DNA of 64,000 bases, from positions 5,146,001 through 5,210,000 of the forward strand of contig NZ_CP047650.1 of assembly GCF_009906855.1 (NCBI RefSeq). Direction: 5' to 3'. This stretch comes from Xylophilus rhododendri (GTDB taxonomy: Bacteria; Pseudomonadota; Gammaproteobacteria; Burkholderiales; Burkholderiaceae_C). Positions 27,485-40,741 of this stretch are shown piece after piece; the first letter of the stretch is position 1, and every line of letters begins with the position of its first letter. The position numbers and the translations under genes were made by a program. The notes under the pieces were generated by a model. The model saw only the letters and a list, made by a program, of their open reading frames with translations. It had not been told where the DNA came from and ran no database searches.

Positions 27485-28797
27485 TGACCGTGTCCGATCT
27501 TTCCGCGTCTTTCCCGTCCGATTCCAGCGCCGGCCGGCCGATCGAGGTCGCCCATCCGCCGCCACGGCGCTCGCGCCAGGCCAGCGTGGTCTGGGGCCCG
27601 CGGGTGGTCACCATCGGCGGCGATGCGCCGGTGCGGGTGCAGTCCATGACCAACACCGACACGGTGGATGCGATCGGCACCGCGATCCAGGTCAAGGAAC
27701 TGGCCCAGGCCGGCTCGGAGATGGTGCGCATCACCGTCAACACGCCCGAAGCCGCCGCGCAGGTGCCCTACATCCGCGAGCAGCTCGACCGCATGGGCAT
27801 CGACGTGCCCCTGGTCGGTGACTTCCACTACAACGGCCACCGCCTGCTCACCGAATACCCGGCCTGCGCCGAGGCCCTGTCCAAGTACCGCATCAACCCC
27901 GGCAACGTGGGCAAGGGCGACAAGCACGACAAGCAGTTCGGCCAGATGATCGACGCCGCCCTGCGCTGGAACAAGCCGGTGCGCATCGGCGTGAACTGGG
28001 GCAGCCTGGACCAGGAACTGCTCGCTTCGCTGATGGACGAGAACAGCCGCCGCCCCCAGCCCTGGGACGCGCGCCAGGTGATGTACGAGGCGCTGATCAC
28101 CTCGGCCATCGACTCGGCCCGCCTGGCCGAACGCATGGGCATGGACGGCCGGCAGGTGATCCTGTCCTGCAAGGTCAGCGGCGTGCGCGACCTGATCTCG
28201 GTCTACCGCGAGCTGGCGCGCCGCTGCGACTATCCCCTGCACCTGGGCCTGACCGAAGCCGGCATGGGCACCAAGGGCACGGTGGCATCGGCCGCCGCGC
28301 TGTCGGTGCTGCTGCAGGAGGGCATAGGCGACACCATCCGTGTCTCGCTCACGCCCCAGCCGGGCGAATCGCGCACCCAGGAAGTGGTGGTGGCCAACGA
28401 GATCCTGCAGGCGCTCGGCCTGCGCGTCTTCGTGCCCAGCGTCACCGCCTGCCCGGGCTGCGGCCGCACCACCAGTGGCACCTTCCAGGAGCTGGCCAAG
28501 CAGATCGACGACTTCCTGCGCATGCAGATGCCGGTCTGGCGCAAGACCTATCCCGGCGTCGAGAACCTCAAGGTCGCGGTCATGGGCTGCATCGTCAACG
28601 GACCTGGCGAGAGCAAGCATGCCGACATCGGCATCAGCCTGCCCGGCACCGGCGAGGCACCCGCCGCGCCCGTCTTCATCGACGGCGAAAAAGCCCTCAC
28701 CCTGCGCGGCGAGAACATCGCCGCCGAATTCCAGCAGCTCGTAGAGCGCTACATCGCACAACGCTTCGGCAACCCGTCCACCGTGGCGGCCGCCTGA
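27484..28797 (+). CDS. ispG: 4-hydroxy-3-methylbut-2-enyl diphosphate synthase IspG
   Basis: Iron-sulfur enzyme of the non-mevalonate isoprenoid pathway that reduces methylerythritol cyclodiphosphate. It is 437 residues. The cluster cysteines are in [12 protein letters not shown] and [11 protein letters not shown]. The TIM-barrel start is [20 protein letters not shown], and the segment [17 protein letters not shown] carries the insertion typical of beta- and gammaproteobacteria. ATG 27484 shares its first base with the rodZ stop; GTG 27481 is an alternative. hisS follows after 12 bp. Confidence 0.97.
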   Translation: MTVSDLSASFPSDSSAGRPIEVAHPPPRRSRQASVVWGPRVVTIGGDAPVRVQSMTNTDTVDAIGTAIQVKELAQAGSEMVRITVNTPEAAAQVPYIREQLDRMGIDVPLVGDFHYNGHRLLTEYPACAEALSKYRINPGNVGKGDKHDKQFGQMIDAALRWNKPVRIGVNWGSLDQELLASLMDENSRRPQPWDARQVMYEALITSAIDSARLAERMGMDGRQVILSCKVSGVRDLISVYRELARRCDYPLHLGLTEAGMGTKGTVASAAALSVLLQEGIGDTIRVSLTPQPGESRTQEVVVANEILQALGLRVFVPSVTACPGCGRTTSGTFQELAKQIDDFLRMQMPVWRKTYPGVENLKVAVMGCIVNGPGESKHADIGISLPGTGEAPAAPVFIDGEKALTLRGENIAAEFQQLVERYIAQRFGNPSTVAAA

Positions 28798-28809
28798 TTT
28801 CTTCCCCAA

Positions 28810-30126
28810 ATGGCTGACAACACACCCACCGCCGGCAAGGCCTCGCGCCTGGCCGGCGTGAAAGGCATGAACGACATCCTGCCGCCGGACTCGGCGCGCT
28901 GGGAGTGGTTTGAGGACAAGGTGCGCAACCTGATGTCGCGCTACGCCTTCCGCAACATCCGCACGCCCATCGTGGAGCCGACCGCGCTCTTCGTGCGCGG
29001 CACCGGCCAGACCACCGACATCGTCGAGAAGGAGATGTACTCCTTCGCCGACCGGCTCAACGGCGAGGAACTGACCCTGCGCCCGGAGAACACCCCCGGC
29101 GTGGTGCGTGCCGCCATCGAGCACAACCTCACCTACGACGGCGGCAAGCGGCTCTACTACATGGGCCCGATGTTCCGCCACGAGCGCCCGCAGCGCGGCC
29201 GCTACCGGCAGTTCTACCAGCTGGGCGTGGAAGCGCTGGGCTTCGCCGGCCCCGAGATGGACGCCGAGGTGATGCTGCTGGTGCACACCCTGTTCCAGGA
29301 ACTGGGCCTGCGCAATGTGCGTGTGGAACTCAACAGCCTGGGTGTGCCGGCAGAACGCCAGGCCCACCGCGCCGCGTTGATCGAATACTTCGAAAAGCAC
29401 GCCGAACTTCTGGACGAGGACGCCCGCCGCCGCCTGCATGCCAATCCGCTGCGCATCCTCGACACCAAGAACCCGGCCATGCAGGACCTGGTGCGCGCCG
29501 CGCCCCAGCTGCTCGACTACCTGGGCGATGACTCGCGCCGCCACCTGGAAACCGTGCAGGGCCTGCTGACCGCCTGCGGCGTGGCCTGGACCGTCAACCC
29601 GCGCCTGGTGCGCGGCCTGGACTATTACTCGCACACCGTCTTCGAATTCATCACCGACGAACTCGGCGCCCAGGGCACCCTGTGCGGCGGCGGCCGCTAC
29701 GACGGCCTGTTCGAACTGTTGGGCGGCAAGCCGACCGCAGCGGTGGGCTGGGGCATGGGCATCGAGCGGGTGCTGGAACTGCTGCAGTCCCAGCAGACGC
29801 AGGACCTCACACCCGCGCCCGACGCCTATGCCGTCATCCCCGACGCGGCCTCGCTTGCGGTCGTCGTGCCGGTGCTGCAGGCCCTGCGCGCGGCGGGCGT
29901 GGCGGTGCAGATGCACGCCGGCACCGGCGAAGGCATGGGCAGCTTCAAGTCGCAGTTCAAGAAGGCGGACGCCAGCGGCGCAGCCTTCGCGCTGGTCTTC
30001 GGCGGCGATGAACTCGCGCGCGGCGAAGTCACCGTCAAGTCGCTGCGCGACGGCAGCGGCGCGCAGCGCCTGGAGTGCCTGGACGCCATCGCCTCCTGGG
30101 CGCCAACCCTACAATCCCGCGCTTGA
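28810..30126 (+). CDS. hisS: Histidyl-tRNA synthetase
   Basis: Class II aminoacyl-tRNA synthetase charging tRNA-His. It is 438 residues. Motif 1 region is [18 protein letters not shown], motif 2 is [19 protein letters not shown], the histidine signature is [15 protein letters not shown], and motif 3 is [15 protein letters not shown]. The C-terminal anticodon-binding domain follows from about residue 330. The yfgM gene starts 25 bp on. Confidence 0.98.
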   Translation: MADNTPTAGKASRLAGVKGMNDILPPDSARWEWFEDKVRNLMSRYAFRNIRTPIVEPTALFVRGTGQTTDIVEKEMYSFADRLNGEELTLRPENTPGVVRAAIEHNLTYDGGKRLYYMGPMFRHERPQRGRYRQFYQLGVEALGFAGPEMDAEVMLLVHTLFQELGLRNVRVELNSLGVPAERQAHRAALIEYFEKHAELLDEDARRRLHANPLRILDTKNPAMQDLVRAAPQLLDYLGDDSRRHLETVQGLLTACGVAWTVNPRLVRGLDYYSHTVFEFITDELGAQGTLCGGGRYDGLFELLGGKPTAAVGWGMGIERVLELLQSQQTQDLTPAPDAYAVIPDAASLAVVVPVLQALRAAGVAVQMHAGTGEGMGSFKSQFKKADASGAAFALVFGGDELARGEVTVKSLRDGSGAQRLECLDAIASWAPTLQSRA

Positions 30127-30151
30127 AGCGCAGAGCGAAAAGCAAGCATCC

Positions 30152-30823
30152 ATGGCCATCCATCTCGACCTCGAAGAACAAGAACAGCTCGACCAGTTGA
30201 AGCATTTCTGGGAGCGCTGGGGCACGCTGATCACCGGTGTGATCGTGCTCGTCGCCCTCGGCTTCGCCGGCTGGAACCTCTACAACTACTGGGACCGCCG
30301 CCAGGCGGCGCAGTCCGCCGTGCTGTACGACGAAGTCGAGCGCGCCGTGCAGGCCGGCGACGCCAGCCATGCCGAACGCGCCTTCCAGGACGTGCGCGAA
30401 AAATTCGGTCGTACCGTCTACGCCCAGCAGGCTGGCCTTGCCGCCGCCAAGCTGCTGCTCGACAAGGGCAACACCGACGGCGCCAAGGCCGCGCTGGCCT
30501 GGGTGGCCGACAAGGGCAGGGACGATGGCCTGCAGGCGGTCGCCCGGCTGCGCACCGCGGCCATCCTGCTCGATGCCAAGGCCTATGACGAGGCGCTCAA
30601 GCAGGTCGATGCCTCCATGCCGGCCGCCTTCGCACCGCTGGCCGCCGACCGCAAGGGCGACATCCTGGCCGCGCAGGGCAAGTCGGCCGACGCCGTGGCC
30701 GCCTACACCAGCGCCTGGAAGGGCCTGGACAGCCAGTCGGAATACCGCCGGCTGGTCGAAATCAAGCTCAACGCCCTGGGCGTCGATCCCCGTACGTCTG
30801 CAGGCGCAGAGGCCAAATCGTGA
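30152..30823 (+). CDS. yfgM: YfgM-like tetratricopeptide membrane protein
   Basis: A 223-residue inner-membrane protein with one transmembrane segment at about 24-46 (LITGVIVLVALGFAGWNLY) and a periplasmic TPR-like domain. In E. coli, YfgM associates with the SecYEG translocon and the chaperone PpiD. ATG 30152 gives the conserved N-terminus HLDLEEQEQLDQLKHFWERW. Located between hisS and bamB as in many proteobacteria, it overlaps bamB by GTGA. Confidence 0.92.
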   Translation: MAIHLDLEEQEQLDQLKHFWERWGTLITGVIVLVALGFAGWNLYNYWDRRQAAQSAVLYDEVERAVQAGDASHAERAFQDVREKFGRTVYAQQAGLAAAKLLLDKGNTDGAKAALAWVADKGRDDGLQAVARLRTAAILLDAKAYDEALKQVDASMPAAFAPLAADRKGDILAAQGKSADAVAAYTSAWKGLDSQSEYRRLVEIKLNALGVDPRTSAGAEAKS

Positions 30824-31998
30824 ACCGTATGAACCAGAAGCTTTCCATGCGTCCGCTCTTCCTGGCGCTCGGCGTGGCCGCGGCCCTCGCGCTCGGCGGC
30901 TGCTCGATGATGCCGGACTCGATGCGCACCATCTTCGGCGGCACGCCGCCGCCCAAGCCGGCGGCGCTGGGCCCGAACGTGGTCAAGGTGGCGGTGCGCC
31001 AGGCCTGGTCGGCCAAGATCGGCTCGACCAGCACACTCTCGCTTTCGCCCCAGGTCGTCGGCGACACCGTCATGCTGGCCTCCAACGACGGCACCGTGGT
31101 GGCGCTGGACGGACGCAGCGGCCGCGAACTCTGGCGCGCCAGCGCCGGCGCGCCGCTGTCGGCCGGTGTCGGCAGCGACGGCAAGCTGACGGCGGTGGTC
31201 ACCCGCAACAACGAGCTGGTGAGTTTTGCCGACGGCCGCGAAGCCTGGCGCCAGCCGCTGCCGGCCGAAGTCTTCACCGCGCCCTTCGTCGCCGGTGAAC
31301 GTGTCTTCCTGCTGGCGGCCGACCGCTCGGTGCTCGCCTTCGACGGCAAGACCGGCAAGCGCCTGTGGCAGCAGCAGCGCAGCGGCGAGCCGCTGGTGCT
31401 GCGCCACGGCGGCGCGCTGCTGGCGGTGGGCGACACCCTGGTGGCGGGCCTGGCCGGTCGCATGGTCGGCATGAACCCGGGCAACGGCTCGGTGCGCTGG
31501 GAGGCGCCGGTGGCCGTCACCCGCGGTACCAACGACATCGAGCGCCTGGTCGACTTGGTCGGCCGCACCGCGCGCGACGGCAGCATCGTCTGCGCCCGGG
31601 CCTTCCAGTCGACCGTCGGCTGCGTGGATGCCTCGCGCGGCCAACTTCTGTGGGCGCGCCCGGCCGCCGGCTACACAGGCCTGGATCTGGACGACCAGCG
31701 CATCTACGGCACCGAAGCCAACGGCGTCATCAACGCCTGGAACCGCGCCGACGGCGAACGCGCCTGGACGGTGGAGCGCCTGCGTTACCGCAAGCTCAGC
31801 GCGCCGCTGGTGCTGGGCCGCTCGATCGCCCTGGGCGACGAAACCGGCCTGGTCCACATGCTCTCGCGCGAGGACGGCTCGGACGTCAACCGCCTGAGCA
31901 CCGACGGCTCGCCGATCACCACTGCGCCGGTCGTGGTGGGAGACACGCTGGTCGTGGTCACCGCCAACGGCGGTGTCTACGGCTTCGTTCCCGAATAA
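30820..31998 (+). CDS. bamB: Outer membrane assembly lipoprotein BamB
   Basis: An eight-bladed beta-propeller lipoprotein that aids BamA in outer-membrane protein insertion. It is 392 residues from GTG 30820. The signal peptide ends LALGGC with the lipidated cysteine at about 28. PQQ-like propeller repeats recur (VVALDGRSGRELWRA, LAFDGKTGKRLWQQ, GCVDASRGQLLWARP, INAWNRADGERAW). The start overlaps the yfgM stop. Confidence 0.96.
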   Translation: MNRMNQKLSMRPLFLALGVAAALALGGCSMMPDSMRTIFGGTPPPKPAALGPNVVKVAVRQAWSAKIGSTSTLSLSPQVVGDTVMLASNDGTVVALDGRSGRELWRASAGAPLSAGVGSDGKLTAVVTRNNELVSFADGREAWRQPLPAEVFTAPFVAGERVFLLAADRSVLAFDGKTGKRLWQQQRSGEPLVLRHGGALLAVGDTLVAGLAGRMVGMNPGNGSVRWEAPVAVTRGTNDIERLVDLVGRTARDGSIVCARAFQSTVGCVDASRGQLLWARPAAGYTGLDLDDQRIYGTEANGVINAWNRADGERAWTVERLRYRKLSAPLVLGRSIALGDETGLVHMLSREDGSDVNRLSTDGSPITTAPVVVGDTLVVVTANGGVYGFVPE

Positions 31999-32028
31999 GA
32001 AATCCGGGGCTTCAGGCCCCAAATCTCC

Positions 32029-33375
32029 ATGAAACCGGTCATCGCCCTCGTCGGGCGCCCCAACGTCGGCAAGTCCACGCTGTTCAATCGCATGACGAAG
32101 TCGCGCGATGCCATCGTGGCGGACTTCGCCGGCCTCACCCGCGACCGGCACTACGGCAACGGCCATATCGGCCGCCGTGAATTCATCGTCATCGACACCG
32201 GCGGCTTCGAGCCCGATGCGGTCGACGGCAACATCTTCCACGAGATGGCCAAGCAGACGCGCCAGGCCGTCGCCGAAGCCGACGTGGTGATCTTCGTGGT
32301 CGATGCGCGGGCCGGCGTCTCCTCGCAGGACCACGACATCGCCAACTACCTGCGCCGCCTGGGCAAGCCCTGCGTGCTGGCGGCCAACAAGGCCGAAGGC
32401 ATGCGCGAAGGCGTGCAGCTGGTCGAGTTCTTCGAGCTGGGGCTGGGCGAGGTGCACGGGGTTTCCGCGGCCCACGGCCAGGGCATCCGCGACCTGCTGG
32501 AACTGGCGCTGGAAACGCTGAACCTGCCGGAAGAGGACGAAGACGAGGAGGGCGCCGAGGACGGCGTCGTCAAGCTGGCCGTGGCCGGCCGGCCCAATGT
32601 CGGCAAGTCCACCCTGATCAACACCTGGCTCGGCGAGGAGCGCCTGGTTGCCTTCGACATGCCGGGCACCACCCGCGACGCGATCTCGGTGCCTTTCGAG
32701 CGCAATGGCACCAAGTACGAGCTGATCGACACCGCCGGCCTGCGCCGCAAAGGCAAGGTCTTCGAGGCCATCGAGAAGTTCTCGGTGGTCAAGACCCTGC
32801 AGGCCATCGAGACGGCCAACGTGGTGCTGCTGCTGATCGACGCCGCCGAAGGCGTGACCGACCAGGACGCCCATATCGCCGGCTACATCCTGGAGAGCGG
32901 CCGTGCCGTGGTCATCGCCATCAACAAGTGGGATGCGGTCGATGCCTACCAGCGCGAGCTGGTGCAGCGCTCCATCGAGACCCGGCTGGCCTTCCTGAAG
33001 TTCGCCGCCATGCTGTTCATCTCGGCCAAGAAGCGCCAGGGCCTGGGCCCGGTGTGGGATGCCATCGGCCAGGCGCACCGCGCCGCCATGCGCAAGATGC
33101 CCACGCCGGTGCTCACCCGGGTGCTGCTGGAGGCGATCCAGTTCCAGTCGCCGCCGCGCGCCGGCATGTTCCGGCCCAAGATGCGTTATGCCCACCAGGG
33201 CGGCATGAACCCGCCGGTGATCATCATCCACGGCAATTCGCTGGAGCATGTGCCGGCGGCCTACATCCGTTTCCTGGAAGGCCGTTTCCGCAAGGAATTC
33301 GACCTGGTCGGCACGCCCCTGCGCATCCAGATGAAGACTTCCGAGAATCCGTTCGCCGGCAAGAAAGCCGAGTGA
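32029..33375 (+). CDS. der: Ribosome biogenesis GTPase Der (EngA)
   Basis: Essential GTPase with two tandem G domains that helps assemble the 50S subunit. It is 448 residues. First P-loop [12 protein letters not shown] near residues 8-19, second [12 protein letters not shown] near 186-197. The guanine-specificity motif is NKAEG in the first domain and NKWD in the second. The C-terminal KH-like domain runs from about 355 ([17 protein letters not shown]). It closes the rlmN-to-der cluster. Confidence 0.98.
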   Translation: MKPVIALVGRPNVGKSTLFNRMTKSRDAIVADFAGLTRDRHYGNGHIGRREFIVIDTGGFEPDAVDGNIFHEMAKQTRQAVAEADVVIFVVDARAGVSSQDHDIANYLRRLGKPCVLAANKAEGMREGVQLVEFFELGLGEVHGVSAAHGQGIRDLLELALETLNLPEEDEDEEGAEDGVVKLAVAGRPNVGKSTLINTWLGEERLVAFDMPGTTRDAISVPFERNGTKYELIDTAGLRRKGKVFEAIEKFSVVKTLQAIETANVVLLLIDAAEGVTDQDAHIAGYILESGRAVVIAINKWDAVDAYQRELVQRSIETRLAFLKFAAMLFISAKKRQGLGPVWDAIGQAHRAAMRKMPTPVLTRVLLEAIQFQSPPRAGMFRPKMRYAHQGGMNPPVIIIHGNSLEHVPAAYIRFLEGRFRKEFDLVGTPLRIQMKTSENPFAGKKAE

Positions 33376-33486
33376 CCTTCCACCGCATAGGTCTGTTACG
33401 GAAATACGTGTCCGTGCGGCAGACAGGTCCAAATGCTGTGTTAAGGTGGTGTTTTACAACAACATAGTTTGAACACGGAGCATATC
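33376..33486 (+). promoter_or_regulatory. hfq upstream region
   Basis: A 111-bp gap, more AT-rich toward its end, that probably holds the hfq promoter. Candidate elements are TTAAGG at 33441-33446 and CATAGT at 33463-33468 with 16-bp spacing, both poor matches. A GGAG at 33477-33480 is a good ribosome-binding site for GTG 33487. Confidence 0.35.
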
Positions 33487-33735
33487 GTGAGCAACAAGGG
33501 CCAACTCCTCCAAGACCCGTTCCTGAACGCGCTTCGGCGTGAACATGTTCCGGTCTCGATCTACCTGGTCAACGGCATCAAGCTGCAGGGTCAGATCGAA
33601 TCCTTCGACCAATATGTCGTGCTGCTGCGCAATACCGTGACGCAGATGGTCTACAAGCACGCCATTTCCACCATCGTTCCCGGACGCGCAGTGAATTTCT
33701 CCACTGCCGATACTTCCGACGATCCCGTTGCCTAA
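33487..33735 (+). CDS. hfq: RNA chaperone Hfq
   Basis: Hexameric Sm-like protein that pairs small RNAs with mRNAs. From GTG 33487 it is 82 residues and begins [18 protein letters not shown], the conserved N-terminus. The Sm1 motif ([19 protein letters not shown]) and Sm2 motif ([10 protein letters not shown]) are intact. The start is set by GGAG six bases upstream; a TTG at 33469 is in frame but lacks a site. hflX follows after 66 bp, the usual hfq-hflX-hflKC order. Confidence 0.97.
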   Translation: MSNKGQLLQDPFLNALRREHVPVSIYLVNGIKLQGQIESFDQYVVLLRNTVTQMVYKHAISTIVPGRAVNFSTADTSDDPVA

Positions 33736-33801
33736 GTCGCGGCTGCCGCGAAGCGCAACCTTCCCGGCAGCATCAGCGTCGGTCAGCCTGAGTTCCGCGC
33801 A

Positions 33802-35016
<1,215 letters not shown>

Positions 35017-35030
35017 TGAGATTTCGTGCA

Positions 35031-36395
35031 ATGACTCTCCAAGCATCCGGCCAACGATGGGCAGGGCTGTCGGGCCGTATCCGGGGCATGTTCAACCTGA
35101 ACGATCCGCGCTGGGGCCGCAACGAAGAGGGCGGCGACGCCCCGCGTCCCGGCCAGGAGCCACCGACCGGCCCGCGTGGCCAGGGCCCCAAGGATGGGCC
35201 ACCCGATCTCGAAGAACTCTGGCGTGACTTCAACCGCAAGCTCGGCGGCCTGCTGCGCGGCGGCAAGGGCCGTAACGGCGGGCCCGGCGGCAGCGGCAAC
35301 GGCGGCGGCGGTTTCCAGCCCGACATGAAGAATGCCGGTATGGGCATCGGCCTGATCGCCGGTGCGCTGGTGCTGATCTGGCTGGCCACCGGCTTCTTCA
35401 TCGTGCAGGAAGGCCAGCAAGGTGTCATCACCCAGTTCGGCCGCTACAAGACGACCGTCGGCGCGGGCTTCAACTGGCGCCTGCCTTACCCGATCCAGCG
35501 CCACGAACTGGTCTTCACCTCGCCGATCCGCTCGGTCGACGTGGGCCGCGACTCCATCGTGCGCTCCACCGGCCTGCGCGAGTCGGCCATGCTCACGCAG
35601 GACGAGAACATCGTCGAGATCAAGTTCGCCGTGCAGTACCGTTTGAACGACGCCCGCCAGTACTTGTTCGAGAGCCGCGATCCGCAATCCGCCGTGATCC
35701 AGGCGGCCGAAAGCTCGGTGCGCGAGGTGGTCGGAAAGATGAAGATGGACTCGGCTCTGGCCGAGGAACGCGACCAGATCGCTCCGCGCGTGCGTAAGCT
35801 GATGCAGGACATCCTGGACCGCTACAAGGTCGGCATCGAGATCGTCGGCATCAACCTGCAGCAGGGCGGCGTGCGCCCGCCCGAGCAGGTGCAGTCCTCC
35901 TTCGACGACGTGCTCAAGGCCGGCCAGGAACGCGAACGCGCCAAGAACGATGCGCAGGCCTATGCCAACGACGTGATCCCGCGTGCCGTCGGCACCGCTT
36001 CGCGCCTGAAGGAAGAGGCCGACGGCTACAAGGCCCGCATCGTGGCGCAGGCGCAGGGCGATGCCCAGCGTTTCAGCGCGGTGCTCGCCGAGTACCAGCG
36101 CGCGCCGCAGGTCACCCGCGAGCGCATGTACTTGGACACGATGCAGAGCATCTATGCCAATGCGACCAAGGTGATCGTCGATTCCAAGCAAGGCTCGCTG
36201 CTGTACCTGCCGCTCGACAAGCTGATGCAGGCCCAGCCGGCGACGGCCCCGACGGCTGCCACCACCGCGGAAGCAGCCGTGGCCGCCACCATGGCCGGCG
36301 GCTCGGCCGCCAGCAGCGCGGCGCCGCCCACGGCCTATCCCGGCGATGTCCGCACACGCGACAACGAGCGCTCGCGCGATCGCGACTCGCGCTAG
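35031..36395 (+). CDS. hflK: FtsH protease regulator subunit HflK
   Basis: An SPFH/band 7 membrane protein that with HflC forms a large cage around FtsH. From ATG 35031 it has 454 residues. ATG 35088 (FNLNDPRWGRNEEG) is an alternative that removes a 19-residue Trp/Arg/Gly-rich extension. A Gly/Pro-rich cytoplasmic segment precedes the single membrane helix near 105-125 (GIGLIAGALVLIWLATGFF). The SPFH domain follows (GVITQFGRYKTTVGAGFNW). The tail is Ala/Thr-rich then Arg/Asp-rich. Confidence 0.94.
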   Translation: MTLQASGQRWAGLSGRIRGMFNLNDPRWGRNEEGGDAPRPGQEPPTGPRGQGPKDGPPDLEELWRDFNRKLGGLLRGGKGRNGGPGGSGNGGGGFQPDMKNAGMGIGLIAGALVLIWLATGFFIVQEGQQGVITQFGRYKTTVGAGFNWRLPYPIQRHELVFTSPIRSVDVGRDSIVRSTGLRESAMLTQDENIVEIKFAVQYRLNDARQYLFESRDPQSAVIQAAESSVREVVGKMKMDSALAEERDQIAPRVRKLMQDILDRYKVGIEIVGINLQQGGVRPPEQVQSSFDDVLKAGQERERAKNDAQAYANDVIPRAVGTASRLKEEADGYKARIVAQAQGDAQRFSAVLAEYQRAPQVTRERMYLDTMQSIYANATKVIVDSKQGSLLYLPLDKLMQAQPATAPTAATTAEAAVAATMAGGSAASSAAPPTAYPGDVRTRDNERSRDRDSR

Positions 36396-36425
36396 TACCC
36401 CCATAACAAGAGGCCCGGATCCGCT

Positions 36426-37349
36426 GTGAACAGAATCGGTTTCATCGTCACCTCCCTGCTCGTCCTGCTGCTCCTGATCAGCTCGACGGTGTTCGTCGTC
36501 GACCAGCGCCAGTTCGGCGTGGTCTATGCCCTCGGCCAGATCCGCGAGGTGATCTCCGAGCCCGGGCTGCACTTCAAGCTGCCGCGGCCCTTCCAGAACG
36601 TCTCCTATATCGACCGCCGCCTGCTGACGCTCGACAGCAGCGACACCGAGTCGATGTTGACCGCGGAGAAGCAGCGTGTGGTGATCGACTGGTACGTGCG
36701 CTGGCGCATCGTCAACCCGTCGGAATACATCCGCAACGTCGGCCTCGACGAGGCGGCCGGCGCCAACCAGCTCAACCGCGTGGTGCGCAATGCCTTCCAG
36801 GAAGAGATCAACCGCCGCACCGTGCGCGACCTGATCTCGCTCAAGCGCGACGAACTGATGACGGCCGTCAAGCGCGAGGTGCTCGAACGGGTGAAGGGCG
36901 ACAAGCCCTGGGGCGTGGACGTGGTGGACGTGCGCATCACCCGCGTCGACTATGTGGAAGCGATCACCGAATCGGTCTACCGCCGCATGGAGGCCGAGCG
37001 CAAGCGTGTGGCCAACGAGCTGCGCTCCACCGGCGCCGCCGAGGGCGAGAAGATCCGCGCCGATGCCGATCGCCAGCGTGAAGTCGCGATCGCCAATGCC
37101 TACCGCGATGCCCAGAAGACCAAGGGCGAGGGCGATGCCGAGGCCGCGCGCAACTATGCCGATGCCTTCGGCCGCGATCCGCAGTTCGCCCAGTTCTACC
37201 GCAGCCTGGAAGCGTACAAGAGCAGCGTCGGCAAGAAGGGCGACGTGCTGGTCGTCGACCCGGCCACCTCGGACTTCTTCCGCACCTTCCGCAACGGTGC
37301 CTCGGGCGTGAGCCCGGCGGCGCCGGCAGCCTCCGGCCCGCGCCGCTGA
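36426..37349 (+). CDS. hflC: FtsH protease regulator subunit HflC
   Basis: Partner of HflK in the periplasm-facing SPFH cage that controls access to FtsH. It has 307 residues from GTG 36426. The N-terminal membrane anchor covers about residues 4-25 (IGFIVTSLLVLLLLISSTVF). The SPFH domain (VYALGQIREVISEPGLHFKLP) and the long Glu/Arg/Ala helix (ERKRVANELRSTGAAEGEKI) are characteristic. The C-terminal end is Ala/Pro-rich. Confidence 0.96.
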   Translation: MNRIGFIVTSLLVLLLLISSTVFVVDQRQFGVVYALGQIREVISEPGLHFKLPRPFQNVSYIDRRLLTLDSSDTESMLTAEKQRVVIDWYVRWRIVNPSEYIRNVGLDEAAGANQLNRVVRNAFQEEINRRTVRDLISLKRDELMTAVKREVLERVKGDKPWGVDVVDVRITRVDYVEAITESVYRRMEAERKRVANELRSTGAAEGEKIRADADRQREVAIANAYRDAQKTKGEGDAEAARNYADAFGRDPQFAQFYRSLEAYKSSVGKKGDVLVVDPATSDFFRTFRNGASGVSPAAPAASGPRR

Positions 37350-37359
37350 GCGGCCGCGG

Positions 37360-37548
37360 GTGGACTGGACCGTCCTGTTGCAGGCCCTGGGCCTGCTGCT
37401 CGTTTTGGAGGGCCTGGGCCCCTTCCTGTCGCCGGGCCGGTGGCGCGCGGCGATGGCCCGGCTGGCGCAGCTCGGCGACCAGCCGCTGCGCCTCTTCGCC
37501 CTGGCCAGCATGCTGTGCGGACTGCTGCTTCTGTGGTGCGCACACTGA
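37360..37548 (+). CDS. DUF2065 (YjeT-like) small membrane protein
   Basis: A 62-residue protein with two hydrophobic helices (about 4-22 and 41-60), GTG start, 10 bp after hflC. DUF2065 proteins of this size are commonly found between hflC and hisZ or purA. Members share an N-terminal leucine-rich segment followed by GLGPFLSP and a Trp/Arg turn, as seen here. The function is unknown; it is presumably in the inner membrane and co-transcribed with hflKC. Confidence 0.82.
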   Translation: MDWTVLLQALGLLLVLEGLGPFLSPGRWRAAMARLAQLGDQPLRLFALASMLCGLLLLWCAH

Positions 37549-37589
37549 AATGAATCGGTGTCCCTGGCGGGTGCGTCAAGGTGTACCGG

Positions 37590-37595
37590 TAGAAT
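37590..37595 (+). promoter_or_regulatory. Possible -10 of hisZ-purA
   Basis: TAGAAT, 28 bp before the hisZ ATG in the 74-bp gap after the DUF2065 gene. The expected -35 region (GCGGGT at 37567-37572) is poor. It would give hisZ-purA a start point of its own in addition to read-through from hflC. Confidence 0.4.
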
Positions 37596-37622
37596 TACGT
37601 TTTTAACAGCGTCCTACTTTTC

Positions 37623-38771
37623 ATGTCCGCTTGGGTCCTACCGGATCACATCGCCGATGTGCTGCCTTCCGAGGCACGCCACATCGAGGAGCTCAGACGC
37701 GATCTGCTCGACACCGCTCGCAGCTACGGCTATGAGCTGGTCATGCCGCCGCTGCTGGAGCACCTCGAATCCCTGCTCACCGGCACCGGCGAAGCGCTGG
37801 ATCTGCAAACCTTCAAGCTGGTCGATCAGTTGTCGGGACGCATGCTCGGCCTGCGCGCCGACACCACCCAGCAGGTCGCGCGCATCGATGCCCATCTCCT
37901 GAACCGCCAGGGCGTCACCCGCCTGTGCTACTGCGGCCCGGTGCTGCACACCCGGCCCGGCCGGCCGCATGCCACGCGGGAGCCGCTGCAGTTCGGCGCG
38001 GAAATCTATGGCCATGCCGGCGTGGAAGCCGATGTGGAAGTGCTGCGGCTGGCACTCGACTGCCTGGCTGCCGCCGAGCTCGGCGGCGTTCAGCTGGACC
38101 TGGGCGATGCGCGTATTCCCCGTGCGGTTCTGGCGCAGGTCGATGCGCCGGAGGCCTTGTTGAGCGAAGTCCGCGGCGCGCTGGCCGCCAAGGATGCCAG
38201 CGGGCTGGCCCAGCTCAGCCGTGGCTTCCAGCCGGCCGTGCGTGACGCGCTCGCCGCCCTGGTCGGCCTGTATGGCGGCTCGGAAGTGCTGGACGAGGCC
38301 GCCAAGGCGCTGGGCTCCTTCGGCGATGTCCAGGCGGCACTGCAGACGCTGCGCCGCCTGGCCGCCAGTGTCCCGGCCGAGCGCATCAGCTTCGACCTGG
38401 CCGACCTGCGCGGCTATGCCTACTACAGCGGCGCCCGCTTCTCCATGTACGTCGCGGGGGCGAGCGACGCCATCGTGCGCGGCGGCCGCTACGATGAGGT
38501 CGGCGCGGTCTTCGGCCGCAACCGGCCGGCCGTCGGCTTCAGCCTGGACCTGCGCGAGCTGGTCGGCGTGGTGCGCCCGCGCGAGCTGCGCGCCGCCATC
38601 CGTGCGCCCTGGTCCGACGATGCCACCCTGTCCCAAGCCATCGGCGCTCTGCGTGCCGGTGGCGAAACCGTGGTCTGCGTCATGCCAGGCCACGAGAGCG
38701 AGATCGACGAGTTTCGCTGCGACCGCGAACTGGCGCTGCGCGCCGGATCGTGGACCGTGTTATCCCTTTGA
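37623..38771 (+). CDS. hisZ: ATP phosphoribosyltransferase regulatory subunit HisZ
   Basis: A catalytically inactive relative of histidyl-tRNA synthetase that activates the short form of HisG at the first step of histidine synthesis. It has 382 residues. The class II synthetase fold shows as [48 protein letters not shown] and [17 protein letters not shown]. The histidine-specific motif of HisS is degraded. Its presence implies a short HisG elsewhere in the genome. purA follows after 20 bp. Confidence 0.95.
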   Translation: MSAWVLPDHIADVLPSEARHIEELRRDLLDTARSYGYELVMPPLLEHLESLLTGTGEALDLQTFKLVDQLSGRMLGLRADTTQQVARIDAHLLNRQGVTRLCYCGPVLHTRPGRPHATREPLQFGAEIYGHAGVEADVEVLRLALDCLAAAELGGVQLDLGDARIPRAVLAQVDAPEALLSEVRGALAAKDASGLAQLSRGFQPAVRDALAALVGLYGGSEVLDEAAKALGSFGDVQAALQTLRRLAASVPAERISFDLADLRGYAYYSGARFSMYVAGASDAIVRGGRYDEVGAVFGRNRPAVGFSLDLRELVGVVRPRELRAAIRAPWSDDATLSQAIGALRAGGETVVCVMPGHESEIDEFRCDRELALRAGSWTVLSL

Positions 38772-38776
38772 ACTGA

Positions 38777-40132
<1,356 letters not shown>

Positions 40133-40187
40133 GCTCCAAGACCGTGTTCCCGCGTTTCCCCCAGACCTCGCCCCAGGAGTCCCCCCG

Positions 40188-40712
40188 ATGCTGACCGAAG
40201 ACGGCCAACACCTATATGTGAGCTACGACGAGTACCACAGCCTCATCGAAAAGCTCGCGATCAAGGTGCACCAGTCGGGCTGGGAATTCGACACCATCCT
40301 CTGCCTGGCACGCGGCGGCCTGCGGCCGGGCGACATCCTGTCGCGCATCTTCGACAAGCCGCTGGCCATCATGTCCACCAGCTCCTACCGCGCCGACGGC
40401 GGCACGGTGCAGGGCCACCTGGACATCGCCCGCTTCATCACCACGCCGCGCGGCGAGATCGCCGGCAAGGTGCTGCTGGTGGATGACCTGGCCGATTCGG
40501 GCCACACCCTGCATTCGGTGATGGACAACCTGCGCACCCACTACACGCCGATCACCGAGCTGCGCAGCGCGGTCATCTGGACCAAGGGCGCGTCCATCTT
40601 CACGCCGGACTATTCGGTGGAGTTCCTGCCGACCAATCCCTGGATCCACCAACCCTTCGAAGGCTACGACACCATGCGGCCGGACCGGCTGCTGGAGAAG
40701 TGGAAGATCTGA
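40188..40712 (+). CDS. Purine phosphoribosyltransferase family protein
   Basis: A 174-residue type I phosphoribosyltransferase. The PRPP loop is VLLVDDLADSGHTL and the upstream pyrophosphate loop is CLARGGLRPGDILSRI. It resembles hypoxanthine or xanthine-guanine salvage enzymes and lies 55 bp behind purA, which fits a purine role. The exact base specificity cannot be read from the sequence. The strong terminator at 40742 ends this transcription unit. Confidence 0.88.
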   Translation: MLTEDGQHLYVSYDEYHSLIEKLAIKVHQSGWEFDTILCLARGGLRPGDILSRIFDKPLAIMSTSSYRADGGTVQGHLDIARFITTPRGEIAGKVLLVDDLADSGHTLHSVMDNLRTHYTPITELRSAVIWTKGASIFTPDYSVEFLPTNPWIHQPFEGYDTMRPDRLLEKWKI

Positions 40713-40741
40713 GATCCGGAGCCTGGGCTCCAGATGCAGCG